A program made the position numbers and the translations under genes. From assembly GCF_964204645.1 (NCBI RefSeq), contig NC_134029.1:5775001-5839000 (forward strand): a DNA stretch of 64,000 bases, given 5' to 3'. The stretch comes from Tubulanus polymorphus. Lineage: Eukaryota > Nemertea > Palaeonemertea > Tubulaniformes > Tubulanidae. Shown in pieces: positions 35,381 to 46,320 of this stretch (within the stretch, counting starts at the first letter, position 1; every line of letters starts with the position of its first letter). The notes under the pieces are model-generated. The model was not told where the DNA came from and did no database searches. It was given only the letters and a program-made list of their open reading frames with translations.

Positions 35381-36367
35381 ATGGATGAATTGGTGAATCA
35401 ACTACCAAACGAATTAGTGGACGACTCGGACTCGCTCAACAAAAACCCATCATGTGTTTTGGGATCGCAAACTTTTACACGGAATCTAGAATCAAACTCT
35501 GCGACAAGTTCTTTCAGCGATATTTCTGCTCTGGAGTCAGGTAACGATGCCGGTGCTGTGGACGACGAATTCGACGATGATGACGACCTTATGGACGAAA
35601 TCACGTCAGTAGGAAAACATAGACAAACGTCTTCGCAGCAAGGCCGACAATTCGCAGACGTGAAGCCGCCATATTCTTACATCGCGTTGATAACCATGGC
35701 TCTGGAGAGCTCGAATATCGGTATGATGACTTTGAACGATATCTACGCTTATATCATGGAACGATTCCCATATTTTCGCGATAACCAACAGAGATGGCAA
35801 AATTCCATACGACATAACCTATCGCTTAATGACTGTTTCGTTAAAGTACCGCGCGCTCCCGGGCGACCGGGCAAAGGTAACTACTGGGCCTTGCACCCGG
35901 CTTGCGGCGATATGTTCGCTAACGGAAGCTTCTTGCGCCGAGCGAAAAGATTCAAATCACAGAAACGTCGCCGCAATTTAGCGCTCGGTGGTTCAGCGAA
36001 TTTTTCGCCGCTAAATCAGACCCCATACGGACAATTTAGTATGTACGGAACAGCTCAGAATCTGAACACTTTTATGAATGGCTACAGCAGCCCGTTTCCA
36101 CAGCTCAGTTACTCTCCGCCGTTCGGAAATTCGAATAGAGATTGGAACAATTCTTCGTTGTCCAGTTGTAGTTTTACCCCGGCAGTTAATCCGGCATTCG
36201 GCTCGGCATATTTCAATTCGGTTTCTCAGATTCCCAGTTTTCCGTCATCAAACTCGGCATGTTCTGGATCGACAACTAGTTCGTACAAAATCCAACAGCA
36301 GACGCCTTACAATATGGGACAACATTATCCGTATCAAAACAATTTACGATTAGCATCAATTCAATAA
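35381..36367 (+). CDS. Forkhead-box transcription factor, FoxAB-like, single exon
   Basis: DNA-binding regulator, 328 residues from ATG 35381. An in-frame extension upstream lacks a good start and is not family-like, so this ATG ([10 protein letters not shown]) is preferred. An acidic region ([10 protein letters not shown], residues 61-70) precedes the winged-helix domain at about residues 95-191: [85 protein letters not shown]. The HPACGDMF segment recalls FoxB and the rest recalls FoxA/E. This mixture is typical of FoxAB, a class I recall from lophotrochozoans, echinoderms and amphioxus but not vertebrates. The C-terminal half is Ser/Asn/Gln/Tyr-rich and no EH1 repressor motif is clear. A poly(A) signal AATAAA lies near 36521. 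The forkhead family is certain; the subclass is a judgement from memory. Confidence 0.95.
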   Translation: MDELVNQLPNELVDDSDSLNKNPSCVLGSQTFTRNLESNSATSSFSDISALESGNDAGAVDDEFDDDDDLMDEITSVGKHRQTSSQQGRQFADVKPPYSYIALITMALESSNIGMMTLNDIYAYIMERFPYFRDNQQRWQNSIRHNLSLNDCFVKVPRAPGRPGKGNYWALHPACGDMFANGSFLRRAKRFKSQKRRRNLALGGSANFSPLNQTPYGQFSMYGTAQNLNTFMNGYSSPFPQLSYSPPFGNSNRDWNNSSLSSCSFTPAVNPAFGSAYFNSVSQIPSFPSSNSACSGSTTSSYKIQQQTPYNMGQHYPYQNNLRLASIQ

Positions 36368-37109
36368 GAACTCACGAGTGTCACACGCTAGAGACTCGTG
36401 CATTTAGCGCGAATTTGGTCTGTAAATAAACATTATATAGAAGCCATTTATGTGTATATAATTACTAATGTTCCGAGCGAATATATATGAAAAAAATAGA
36501 TTTATAGAATAGATTCTGAAATAAATAGATAATGTTATCTCAACGGAAGATTTTGGTTGCAGTCATTCCTTTTTTGATCTTTCTTTCGAAAGTGCGCAAG
36601 AGCTGGAGAACGTATATCGGCTGAGTACCTATAGGCCTACGGCTCGGATCACAGATAGCATATTTGAAGGCGTTTTGAATAACCGTTATTTTCCAGTTAG
36701 AATGCGGCGATGATCGGGTCCAGTCACGGCTTTTGACGATCGAATCTGTGGAATCATCAGAACGCCCTTAGCGGCTGAAGCGACAATTGAATGGAGTAAT
36801 CTACACTCCAACCGTGACTGGTATGTGGAGAAAAAAAGTATTACGATCAAAACGGAAATTAAAAAGCATTTCAAAACATTACAAACGTTATTCATAGTAC
36901 ATCTTTACTATTTTAAATAGTCAAAAATACTATCATGAATACATCCGTATGCACTTTGACAATACGGTATAGAGGCCTACTATGGAGGGATCTATACACA
37001 TTCATCCCTGATAAATTCATCCCTGATAAATTTGCACCAGTTATAAAGTTCCTAAACGTATCCAGGAAGAAAGCCACTAAATATTTGGATGGATATATGA
37101 AAGCTGTGG

Positions 37110-37953
37110 CAGGGGCGGATCCAGACCGTATTAGCCGTATTGCCCAATACGGTCTAGAATTTTTAAGTGCCCTTCGAAATTTCACCGGCAATATTTTTGA
37201 CAGCATTATTTCAGCAACCGCTAATTCCGTGTCCGTAATCCGAGAAATTATAAAATTAATCGGTGATATATACTGCTGCCGAGAAAGTGAGGAGAGATAA
37301 TCATATTTGTAAAGCCTTTAATCATGATAAATTAAAACGGGCACTTTCCTTTTGCAAGGGGCACTCATGCTTTAGATGAGGGCACCTTGTCCTTGCCTTT
37401 TCAGGGAGGGCTAAAGGGGCACTCGTACTTTAGAAGAGGGCACTATACGCGGAAAATGTTGAAGAAAAGGGCACTTTTTTGCCTAATTTTTAAAATTTTA
37501 GGGGCACTTTTGGTTTGGAAGATGGCACACGACATAAGGATAAATGTGAAGAAGAGGCAATTTTTGCCGATTGTAAACAATGAAGGGGCACTTAGCCGTA
37601 TTCTGTATAATTGTTAAGGGGCACTTTTAAAGATTATAGGGGCACTAGGCGAAGTTGGCGACAACCATTCTTTCATGGGTTCGCCAGCTTCATTTTTTAT
37701 CCGCATCTGTTGAAATCTTGTCTCGAATTCGTTTATTCTGGATTGCTCTGCTAGCCTCTAGAAGCCCTCTAAAAGCCTTTAAATGGTACCATATTTTCAA
37801 AATTTTCTGAAAAAAGACCCCCAGACCCCCCTCTAAGGACTTCGCGCCTTCGGCGCTCGCATTGACCTGGATACTGGGTGTGCCCTAAGATCAGAAAGGT
37901 GCCCTTAAATTTCCTTCCAATACTGTCTACCCATCCCCCTGGATCCGCCCCTG
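37110..37953 (+). mobile_element. 844-bp non-autonomous DNA transposon with CAGGGGCGGATCCAG ends
   Basis: Starts CAGGGGCGGATCCAGACC at 37110 and ends CCCCTGGATCCGCCCCTG at 37953, clear terminal inverted repeats. It is flanked by TGTGG on both sides (37105-37109 and 37954-37958), a possible 5-bp target-site duplication. The interior lacks a transposase. It holds an array of GGGGCAC-led segments (37335-37650) and a stretch with AGACCCCCAGACCCCCCTCT and GCGCCTTCGGCGC. A 121-codon open frame (36935-37300) straddles the left end and is not considered a gene. Confidence 0.8.
37335..37650 (+). repeat. Spaced GGGGCAC/GGGCAC array inside the transposon
   Basis: At least nine copies of (G)GGGCACTYNT at irregular spacing, several followed by TTTA(A)GAGAAG-like text such as CACTCGTACTTTAGAAGAG. 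The pattern is a decayed minisatellite rather than a precise tandem array. Confidence 0.6.
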
Positions 37954-38545
37954 TGTGGGTACTGGAGTGTGTAATGGGTAGTGTAGTGTGATCTGTGTGC
38001 ATTTGTGGCCAGCACACAGATCACATTGTTCATTGGGGTTTAGTCCAGGACTCGCTAGATTTTCAACAACACGGAAGTAACGTGTAATAAATGATGACTT
38101 GAAATGCATGACTACCTACCTCCCCTCATTATTGTTGGAAAAGTAAACGTTCCGCACTGACTAAAAATTAGTAATAATAATTAATAACATTTTAGAAATG
38201 GCCAGAATTTTAACTTAGGTTCTATCTCATTTTTATTTTACAATTGCGATTGGTATAATTTTTTTTTAAACGGCCGTTAAGGCTTCATGTTTCGTCTGCA
38301 ATTCACTGCAAATAATTACGCAACTACGCACATTTCAGTGTTTTTGGCAGCTGTACACTCAATCGGCACCGTTCGCGACTAGCTCTACTGCGGAATTATC
38401 ATTAATTAACATCGCCATATCACATCATCAACTTATATTGTGCCTTAAAACCCTAGCAGTCGAAATAATTGAAATGCACACACGATTTCTATCATTGAAA
38501 ATTGAGAGAGTGGCCGTGTTTGTGTTCTGCTGCTTCGCATAAATC

Positions 38546-38688
38546 CCGCGCGGTGGCGCCACCGCGCGGAGTGGGGCCGATACGTCTAGGTTTGATCAAC
38601 GGGTAAAGATAAGCCACAATCCAGAATTGAATGGCCACCAAACCGTCTATAAATACCGGTATAGTTTTCATTCCAGTTGGTGGCGCCA
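38546..38688. promoter_or_regulatory. GC-rich perfect palindrome and second TGGCGCCA site upstream of the RWDD2-like gene
   Basis: A perfect 24-bp palindrome at 38546-38569 (CCGCGCGGTGGC followed by its complement) lies about 230 bp before the start codon. Its central ten bases, GGTGGCGCCA, recur at 38679-38688, about 115 bp before the ATG. The surroundings are AT-rich, so the GC island stands out. Likely core promoter; the bound factor is unknown. Confidence 0.45.
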
Positions 38689-38800
38689 TCTCAGATCTAA
38701 AAACGACTCGTACGGGCTTCCGTAAGTTAGCGTGTTATTTTGTTACAACCGAAGCCAAGAAATTTGTTAATTTTAAATACAATTCAATAAAATAGCAGAA

Positions 38801-40640
38801 ATGGAATCTGAAGATACCGAGGATGGTAAAATCGATGATTGCACAGCCAAAGAAATGCTCAAAATACAACTTCAGGAATTAGAAATGTTGGAGAGCATGT
38901 TTCCTGACGAATTTACCATGGAGGATCCCGCTGCTAAAATCTATGTCAACAATTTCGTCATTGGAAATATCCCATACGATTCAATAAAGGACGTCAGACT
39001 CGCTCTAACTATGAAAATCGAAGAATGTGGGGAAATAAAGGTAGACTGCTGGACGTATATCTCTGTTTCAAAGTATGAATTGATAAAAAAAGTTTTGCCA
39101 AGAGGGAATCTATTAATTGAGAATGATGATAGAATTCTCGAATTTTCTTTAGGCCGGCATCCGGGTTCGTTCATAACTTCTCAATTTGTGAGTTGAAAAG
39201 TATGGCACGTGCATCTTATTTTGGAAAATTGAGGCGGCCTCTGATCCCTGGGAATGTTGATATTTTTAATAAAGTAAACATTGTAACTTTTTTTTCATTT
39301 CCCAAAAGATGGAGTTGATATTTCACTTCTTCCAAAAACTTATCTTAGTTTTACTCAAAGACACTCTTACCTTTTCATGCATCTACTTGAAATCTGATAT
39401 CTGAAACCACCAAACTATATTCATCAATTATCTTGTCATCCTAGTCTTATGTAATTTATCTATGCACAACTGTTAATCTGATATCATGATGAAATCACGA
39501 AATCAAAGAATGTACAGAGATAAGATAAGAAGGACCTAGACTGTCAGGTTTAATAGCGCTCCTCGAAAGTCCTTTAAAGTCCTGAAATGGAAATGGGTTA
39601 ATTCAAACCTTGAATATCATGGAATATGCTCTAAAATCATAGTCCTTGAATGGCATAGCCTTACCACGAGATTACAATTTTAAGCTTTATCATCTATGCC
39701 GTAAGGTCATCACGGTTATTGCTAGGTCTAGATCACTAGTCTAATGGATGGACCCAATGTAAATTGGAAATATTATGACCATTAAAAAGCCCTGAAATCG
39801 GGATTTAAAAAAGTGTTTGAATCAGAGGCAAAAAGTAATTGAAGGTCCATATATTGAAATTGGTCATGGGGACTATGAACCCTGGACTATCAACTCAATT
39901 TCGAAATATCATAGCGTTAAAGGTTTTAGTTTTGATTTTCATTTCGATGATGTTCTATTCTATTTCAGGGTATCGAATTGGTTTGCCAGTTTCCGCACGA
40001 TTACCCCGCCGTGAAACCGGAATTATTCGTGCGGTCGCCGTTTTCACGAAGCGCTCACATGAACTTCAACGACGACGTTCACGAGCATTTACTCGGGTTC
40101 GAATCGGGCGAAATATGCGTGTATCCTTTGGTCGAGTGGATCCGCGAAAACTGCGAGAAATACAACGCGGACGCAACTGTTTCGCGGCAGACTAGATCCG
40201 ATAACCAAGGGGAAGAAGATTCTACGTTCATCAGGATATGGATTTATAGTCACCATATTTACAGCAAGTTCAAACGAAAAGATATACTCGACTGGGCTAA
40301 AGAGTTAAAATTAACGGGTTTCAGTATGCCAGGGAAACCGGGCGTTATCTGTATAGAGGGTTACAGTCGTAACGTGGATGAGTTTTGGCATAGAATCCGT
40401 CGTTTGAATTGGAAACGGCTAGTAATGCGCGACAGACAAGAAGTTGAACTCGACGATCGATTGTGTATAAACGACGTTCAGAAATTTACGAAATTTGAAG
40501 AAATGGTTTTCGATGCTAGAGCGGGGAAGGGCAGGGAATATCATATGGATTTAGGGCTTTTTTATAAGTTTCTTAAAGAACACGATTGTTCAGAAATATT
40601 TAGTCTTTATTTCGGAGTCGATGGTACATCGGCGGAATAG
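38801..40640 (+). CDS. RWD domain-containing protein 2 (RWDD2A/B-like), two exons
   Basis: Exons 38801-39040 and 39969-40640 give 303 residues; human RWDD2A is 292 and RWDD2B 319. The junction is GAAATAAAG|GTAGAC to TTTCAG|GGTATC, phase 0, giving EIK-GIELVCQFPHDYP. The N-terminal RWD domain (about residues 15-125) has LQELEMLESMFPDEF, MKIEEC, FPHDYPAVKPELFVR and GEICVYPLVEWI. RWD domains are ubiquitin-conjugase-like folds used for protein contacts. The C-terminal DUF1115-type domain has RIWIYSHHIYSKFKRKDILD, LTGFSMPGKPGVICIEGY, VDEFWHRIR, FEEMVFDAR and FYKFLKEH. The biochemical role of the family is poorly known. Without splicing the first exon stays open into the intron to 39196. The poly(A) signal is at 40794. 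Single-copy family; paralogue A or B cannot be assigned. Confidence 0.95.
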
Positions 40641-40799
40641 TACTTAAAAGAGCAGGTCTCGCGGGGTGTTTTTTTCTAACAAATTAATTATTCGTGTTCG
40701 CCAGTATTTTGACGGATATGCATGTGTGTACATCGTATTTGAAATGAAGTTGTTTTTGTGATATTTCTAGTCATTAAGTAAAATGGTTGCGGAAATAAA

Positions 40800-43000
40800 T
40801 ATTCTAACCGTACTTTTCACGTTCTTATCGTCAATTTCTTCTCGTTATTCCATGTCTTGTGACAAAATGCTCGCGCTGGCTTCGACCCGAGCAAATCGGG
40901 TGTAGTAACGAAACATTGATTGTTGAACATGAAAACTGATTCGAATGAATTGTCAAAATACCGGGACATGGGTGCAAAAATCGGTGGTAGACGAGGAACA
41001 GAATTCCTACAATTACAACTCGCCTCTAAATAGGGGTCGATTGACTCACTTGATCTGAAAATATCAATATACGCACGAAGGACTTCAAAACTAGCTTAGG
41101 TAGGTCATGTCTGACTAGGGATACTAGAACGAGCCATTTATATAAGTACTCGCAAGATGCGACGCGTCGTAATACAGTCGCTTGTCGGTGAGACCCGCGG
41201 CGATAGTATTCAACTCCCGCGCGCGCAGCATTTATACGCATAAACGGAACTCTACCTGTCTCCAGCCACAACTCATTACGAACATGTATCATTGGTTCCG
41301 TGATTAAAGTTGTTGTGCTGCCGCTCTTGTTTGTGCAGAGAAAAAATATGTATAAGTGATTGTCGTCTACGCAAGCAACAGCGAGTGACGCTGTTTATCA
41401 CACGATAATGATGAGAAACATCGTGCAAGTTTGAAAATTACGATAGGATTGGAAAAGTGCGGCAGTTGATTAAAAGGTACGTGAGCTTCGCAATGGAATT
41501 TTGATTCACTGTTAATTTTTTTTCATTTGAAATTGTCAGACATTAATTCAAAGTTTATTTAACCACTTTCCTTTCCGCCAAAAAAGTTGAAAGAATATAT
41601 ATATTTCCTTTCGACGCACGTATTATGGAAAAAAGTGTATTAAAATCACTTGCACTTTGGAACCAGAAAAAATAAGCGAAGATCCACCAAATATCGCGAA
41701 ATTTAGTGTTTCAGATCATTAGATAAAAAGTGAATTTAATGCGGGTGTTGGCATTTGAATGGGTGTGAACTACCACACCTTAGTATATTTTCGTTTTGTA
41801 AACCCTAAGAACTCTGTAACCAGTATACCACACAGTCTCCCCTGGGCTTGAAACTTGTTCGTCTGATTTAGGGATCGATTGTATATGATAAACGTTTATA
41901 AGTATCTATATTGATTACCACGAATTATACACGTGATTTGATATAGATTACCTGTTTAGCTGTTTTGGATCTATTATAAACTTCACATTTTACCATTTAC
42001 CTTCGTTGATTAAAAATATATCGTAGCGGCGTGTCTCAAACTCAATCGAACATCCACGCGATTTATACGCGTATATATGTTCGGTTTGTGTGGCTTGTCA
42101 ACATTGTTCGGCCCTGTTTTTAATGACTTTTTGCGATATTCTAACCACATTTCTTATCGAACCTTTATCTATTGTAATATTCAAGATTATGTATTACATA
42201 TAAATGTATTTGCTGAAAATTTGACCCACTGAAGTGATAGAGTCTTTCATTGATTGATGCGCGCGATGCGACGCTGTGTTCACCATGACAGCCGACTCGC
42301 GACTGAGTTCGGACGACTCGCGCGACACGCTACTTATAGTGATCTAAAAATAGCTCGCGATATCGATTTAGACGTATGGAGCGCATCATATGGTAACCAT
42401 TGGAAACCATCAAAAGAACTCGTAAATCCCTTCGAGGGAAATACAATCCTTTGTGCGATATTGTTTCCTGTGTCACGTACAATAAGTATATCATTGCTCC
42501 CATTGTTTTTCAATTACCTCGTCTTTAATCGCGCAAAAACGACGCAGGAAAATTGAAAATAAAACCGTCGTTCGAACAAAGATACCGCATCGGTGCTCCC
42601 AATCGATGCAACAATTCGCCCATTGTGGTTCTCTTCAATAAGGTCAGATGTCATTGGCATGGGCGGATCTTCTTTTGACAATTTTGAATACGGGGCCCAA
42701 GATTCCGAGGCCTTCACGGGCACATGAACGCGAGCGCCGTCGAAGCAGCTTGGAGCCCCAAGGAAATCTTGAAAAAATTGATGATTTTGAGCGTCTAGTG
42801 TGATTTTTGAACAAAACCACCGGCAATAATTTGCCACTGTACGTGTAACCTTTTTAATTAAGCCAGGATGTGAAAATATTGTCTGGGCAAAAATAGGGGA
42901 GCCGGTCCCCTTAGGCCTCCCTTGGATCCGCCCCTGTTGGTTTAAATTTCAAAGCGCCAATACGTTTCCTCAATAAAAAAACGTGCTCTCTCAACAGGAC
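40800..43000. other. Intergenic and probable 5' UTR region of the three-repeat CaaX gene
   Basis: No coding exon recognised. The first coding exon downstream follows a splice acceptor (CTCAACAG at about 42997), so a noncoding first exon is expected upstream. A good donor, TTAAAAG|GTACGTGAG near 41476, marks a candidate. The rest is AT-rich and contains the transposon copy at 42658-42936. Confidence 0.4.
42658..42936 (+). mobile_element. Non-autonomous element with CAGGGGCGGATC ends, copy 2
   Basis: Begins CATGGGCGGATCTTC (a decayed end) and finishes CCCTTGGATCCGCCCCTG. The interior is colinear with the copy at 21051-21312: GAACAAAACCACCGGCAATA, ATTTGCCACT, TTAAGCCAGG, then CCCCTTAGGCCTCCCTTGG. 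TTGG occurs on both sides and could be part of a target duplication. It lies just before the first coding exon of the CaaX gene. Confidence 0.75.
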
Positions 43001-43011
43001 AAGTGACCGTT

Positions 43012-46000
43012 ATGTCCGAGATATCAGTAATCTACGGACCACGGCACATGGATGGAAATATCGAGCAACCCGGTTTGCCACCGCCTCCATACGAAGCGGC
43101 TGTACACCAATCTGATTCACTATGCTACATGGATTTCTGGCCGAAAAGTCTCGATCATCACGATAACATCCGAAATACTAGATTCGAACCGTTTGAGTAA
43201 GTCGGCTGGATTAATGTAGTATAGAGATAACAAATTGAAATTGACATCCTTTGCAAAATAAATACAAGGAAAACGGCGAAATCTTTTTTTTTCAATAGTT
43301 CGTTAATGGACAAGGCAAATGCCTGGCTAGCCGGTACGCCGAATGCTTGCGTTAAGAGCTGTGAAACTATCGAAAAAAAGGTCGACAATTTTGATGATAT
43401 ATATTGCGGCAAAATGAACTACTCGGGTTCCAGCTCGAGAGCGATTTTCATCCAAGGCCTCAGGTAAGTTCCGTTTCCAAGGTGAATGAAGGTTTTTCTG
43501 AGAATTAATTATAATTTGAAAGAATCATATTAGCACCTAAGCGTCGTATATGGTACGTAGACATTATCGCATATGATATGCACTCAGGATCTGTTATCAT
43601 TTCCGGAAAATGCAGGATATGGTTTGCTTTGGAAAACAGAGGCGCTCAAACAACTCAACCAATGGCAAAACGATTGGGTTACATGAACGTCGTCCCTAAA
43701 CGTCTAAGCCACGATGACCATTACGCCGAATTTGAAAGTTTCAATAGCCTCATGTCATCGTTAAATTCCCGTTTGGAACAGAATCCTTTGGAGGGTAAGT
43801 ATGTGGCGATAATCATTTCCATTCGCGTAGCTTCAAAATACTGTGGGATGTTGGTAAAGATGTACTGAGCTATAGGCGATGATAGAACAGCCGAACGGAA
43901 AAATTAACCGCGGAAAATTAAATCAAAAATTAACTACCATATTCAGTTAAATTAAGTGCATAGATCTTTTAACATGTCACTTTTGAGAATATCGGAATGA
44001 TTCCTGAATTAGTTGAGGAAAATTAGTTCGCTGGGAAGTCGTCAAACGGGAACGGCGTGCTCATCTGCTAAAATAAGTCAGTTTAATGTGGAAGTTTATG
44101 CGGCCAGCTAAACGAATCAAAATGGCATTGGTCGCTGCCATGTAATATTATACGTAGCTACCAATTTCGGTGTCAAAATACATAGAATGGATGTACCAGT
44201 TTGTTATCCACATCGGTATTCGAATTACCAATACCCAACTCATCGGCGTGTGCAATGGTAACCCCTGATGGCGGGAACAAAACGTGGTCCAGTTCAGGGC
44301 GTATATTGGGCTTGCTAGGTGGGGTTTGACAACGATTCAGTATAACTTTTCACTTACATCCAAAAATAAACATGCTGCAAATATTTGTTTTAAGAATATG
44401 AAATACAAATATATCACCACGCCCTTAGATCAATCAAATTTCAAGGGATATGCTTCCCAAAAACATTGAACATTTTCGCCAGCAAGATTCTAAATGATTC
44501 AATGATCTAGTAATGTCCAGCATTTGGGTTTTTTGCAGGTCGAATTATTGCAGTTAACACGGTAATAATAAAGGTGACGAAAGAATCAGTCATATGGGAA
44601 GACATAGACATTGATGCTACTAACTGGAAAGCCAAGTACAAAAGCCACGCCTTTTTCTTCCTTCGAATATTCTATGAAATAGGAACGGCAGCCAATGAGT
44701 TAATAGGTAAAAGGAATCGTTAATTGATAAACGTACGTTAAAATAGACGATACTCAATCATTTAAAGTGATCCAATTGATAACCGGGAAAATTTTGAAAA
44801 CACCTTTTATTCTCAACCGGTCAAGTTCGATTACTTTTACGCAAGACGTTGCTTTCGAAAAAAAACTTCGGGTCTAATTTTGAGATATCAAATCAGCTTT
44901 AAAAACGCAGGGATTTCCTTTTTTCAGGATTTGTGGATTTTATACCGGATGTTATGATCGAAGAGCGATCATTGCGAAGTCCCATACCGATATACACGCC
45001 ATTTCAACAAGCTAGCGAGTGGATACGTCAAAATGGCCAGGTAGAATAATGACAATTCAATTCAATTCAATTCAAACATACGTAGAATATTTGACTTCGC
45101 TGAAAACCTTGCTGCCGTTCCGTTGTAACTCGTAGCGTTTCTTTTTGTTTTTGTTTTAGGAGATTCGAGTCACCAACATGCAGACTTTGCCTTATCTCAG
45201 GGGCAGAGGTAAGTGTTAGGACATAAGAATCCCAGCATTACAGCTCATATGAATCCATACTTAAATCTAAGCTGGCCAACTGAAATTTTGAAATGACTTC
45301 GATTCCACGGTCAATTTCATACTGACGATATTGATTATGATATTCTCCATGGTTTCAGATAATTCCCGTGTTAGCACGCGCGCTTCGCTCGTGTACACGA
45401 TGGCTGGTGCCGAAATGTCCGACACGTATTTTCTGCGAGTAGCCTACGTGCGGCCGATCCATGACATCCTGATGAACGCTGTCGTTCCTTACGTAACGTT
45501 TAAAACTTTTGTACCGTCCTATATAAGATTTGATTTTTCAACTGGTGCTGTTTTCGAAACGATGGACGAGGTGATGTACAGAGCTAGAGTTTGGATAAAC
45601 GCGACAGGTGATTAGAGGCAATAACTGTCGTATTCAGCTTCTGTGCCATTATTTCAGTGAATTGCACACATTCTTCCTCGTGTTGCAGGGGCAAAGATTT
45701 TGTTCGCCGAAACTGCTGGACCGGTAGAAGAAAAAGTCGCTTACGAAAAAACGACCGATTCCAGGCTAAGTCCGCATCGATCTCCGACTTGTAGCGGCGG
45801 AAGCGACAGAAAATCTATATACTACGTTTTGTAAGTTTTAAATTGTACGCGGAAGACCGACCTGGTGCCGGATCCTCGCCTGCCATACGTGGAATCCTCG
45901 ATTGCCACAGTAGCGGTGCGGCTACCCCGTTATCGATATCTTCAAATCCAAAATTAATATTGATCCTAATATTATATGAATTGTACATATCATCATATCA

Positions 46001-46320
46001 TACATCGTCATTTATTGTCGGCGATATAACGCAATAAATGTGTTATTTTTCAAGGCGTCAATAAACGTTCAAGTTAAGACGGCACATTGACACATTAAAG
46101 TCTATCTATTTCTACTTGGGACTATTTATTTCTACTTGGAGGTACTTCTAATCTCAAGCATGTTTTAATGTAGTAGTTCTCAATGCATGTTTATTTCAGG
46201 TTGTACCTTGATGGCTACTACCCGGAACCGCCACCACACGTGTTACCACCATTACCCAGCAACGTCCCGGAACCAAACGAAATGGTCGAGGAAGAGGACG
46301 ACTGTTGCATCATCATGTGA
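43012..46320 (+). CDS. Unnamed protein with three divergent repeats, PPPY motif and C-terminal CaaX box
   Basis: Nine exons: 43012-43196, 43299-43463, 43616-43794, 44539-44706, 44928-45040, 45160-45208, 45359-45607, 45689-45830, 46200-46320. Together they give 456 residues with every junction in phase. ATG 43012 follows a splice acceptor, so the 5' UTR is split. GLPPPPYEAA (residues 21-30) contains PPPY, a WW-domain ligand. Three repeats share a Trp helix, a strand with a Thr, and a hydrophobic strand. Repeat 1: ANAWLAGTPNACVKSCETIE then FIQGLRIWFALE. Repeat 2: ASEWIRQNGQEIRVTNMQTL then YFLRVAYVRP. Repeat 3: ARVWINATGAKILFAETAG then YYVLLYLDGYY. A phase-2 intron falls at the equivalent strand in repeats 1 (GLR|IWF) and 3 (VL|LYL). 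The tail is proline-rich (PEPPPHVLPPLP), then acidic and ends CCIIM; CIIM is a valid CaaX prenylation signal, so membrane attachment is likely. Poly(A) signal near 46551. I know of no named family; function unassigned. Confidence 0.9.

Noticed and set aside
36935-37300. 121-codon plus-strand open frame (MNTSVCTLTIRYRGLLW...)
   Set aside because: It crosses the left terminus of the 37110-37953 transposon and has no recognisable domain or splice context.
39041-39196. Continuation of the first RWDD2 exon to a stop at 39196
   Set aside because: The RWD domain continues correctly only by splicing at 39040 to 39969 (FPHDYP follows). The readthrough is intronic.
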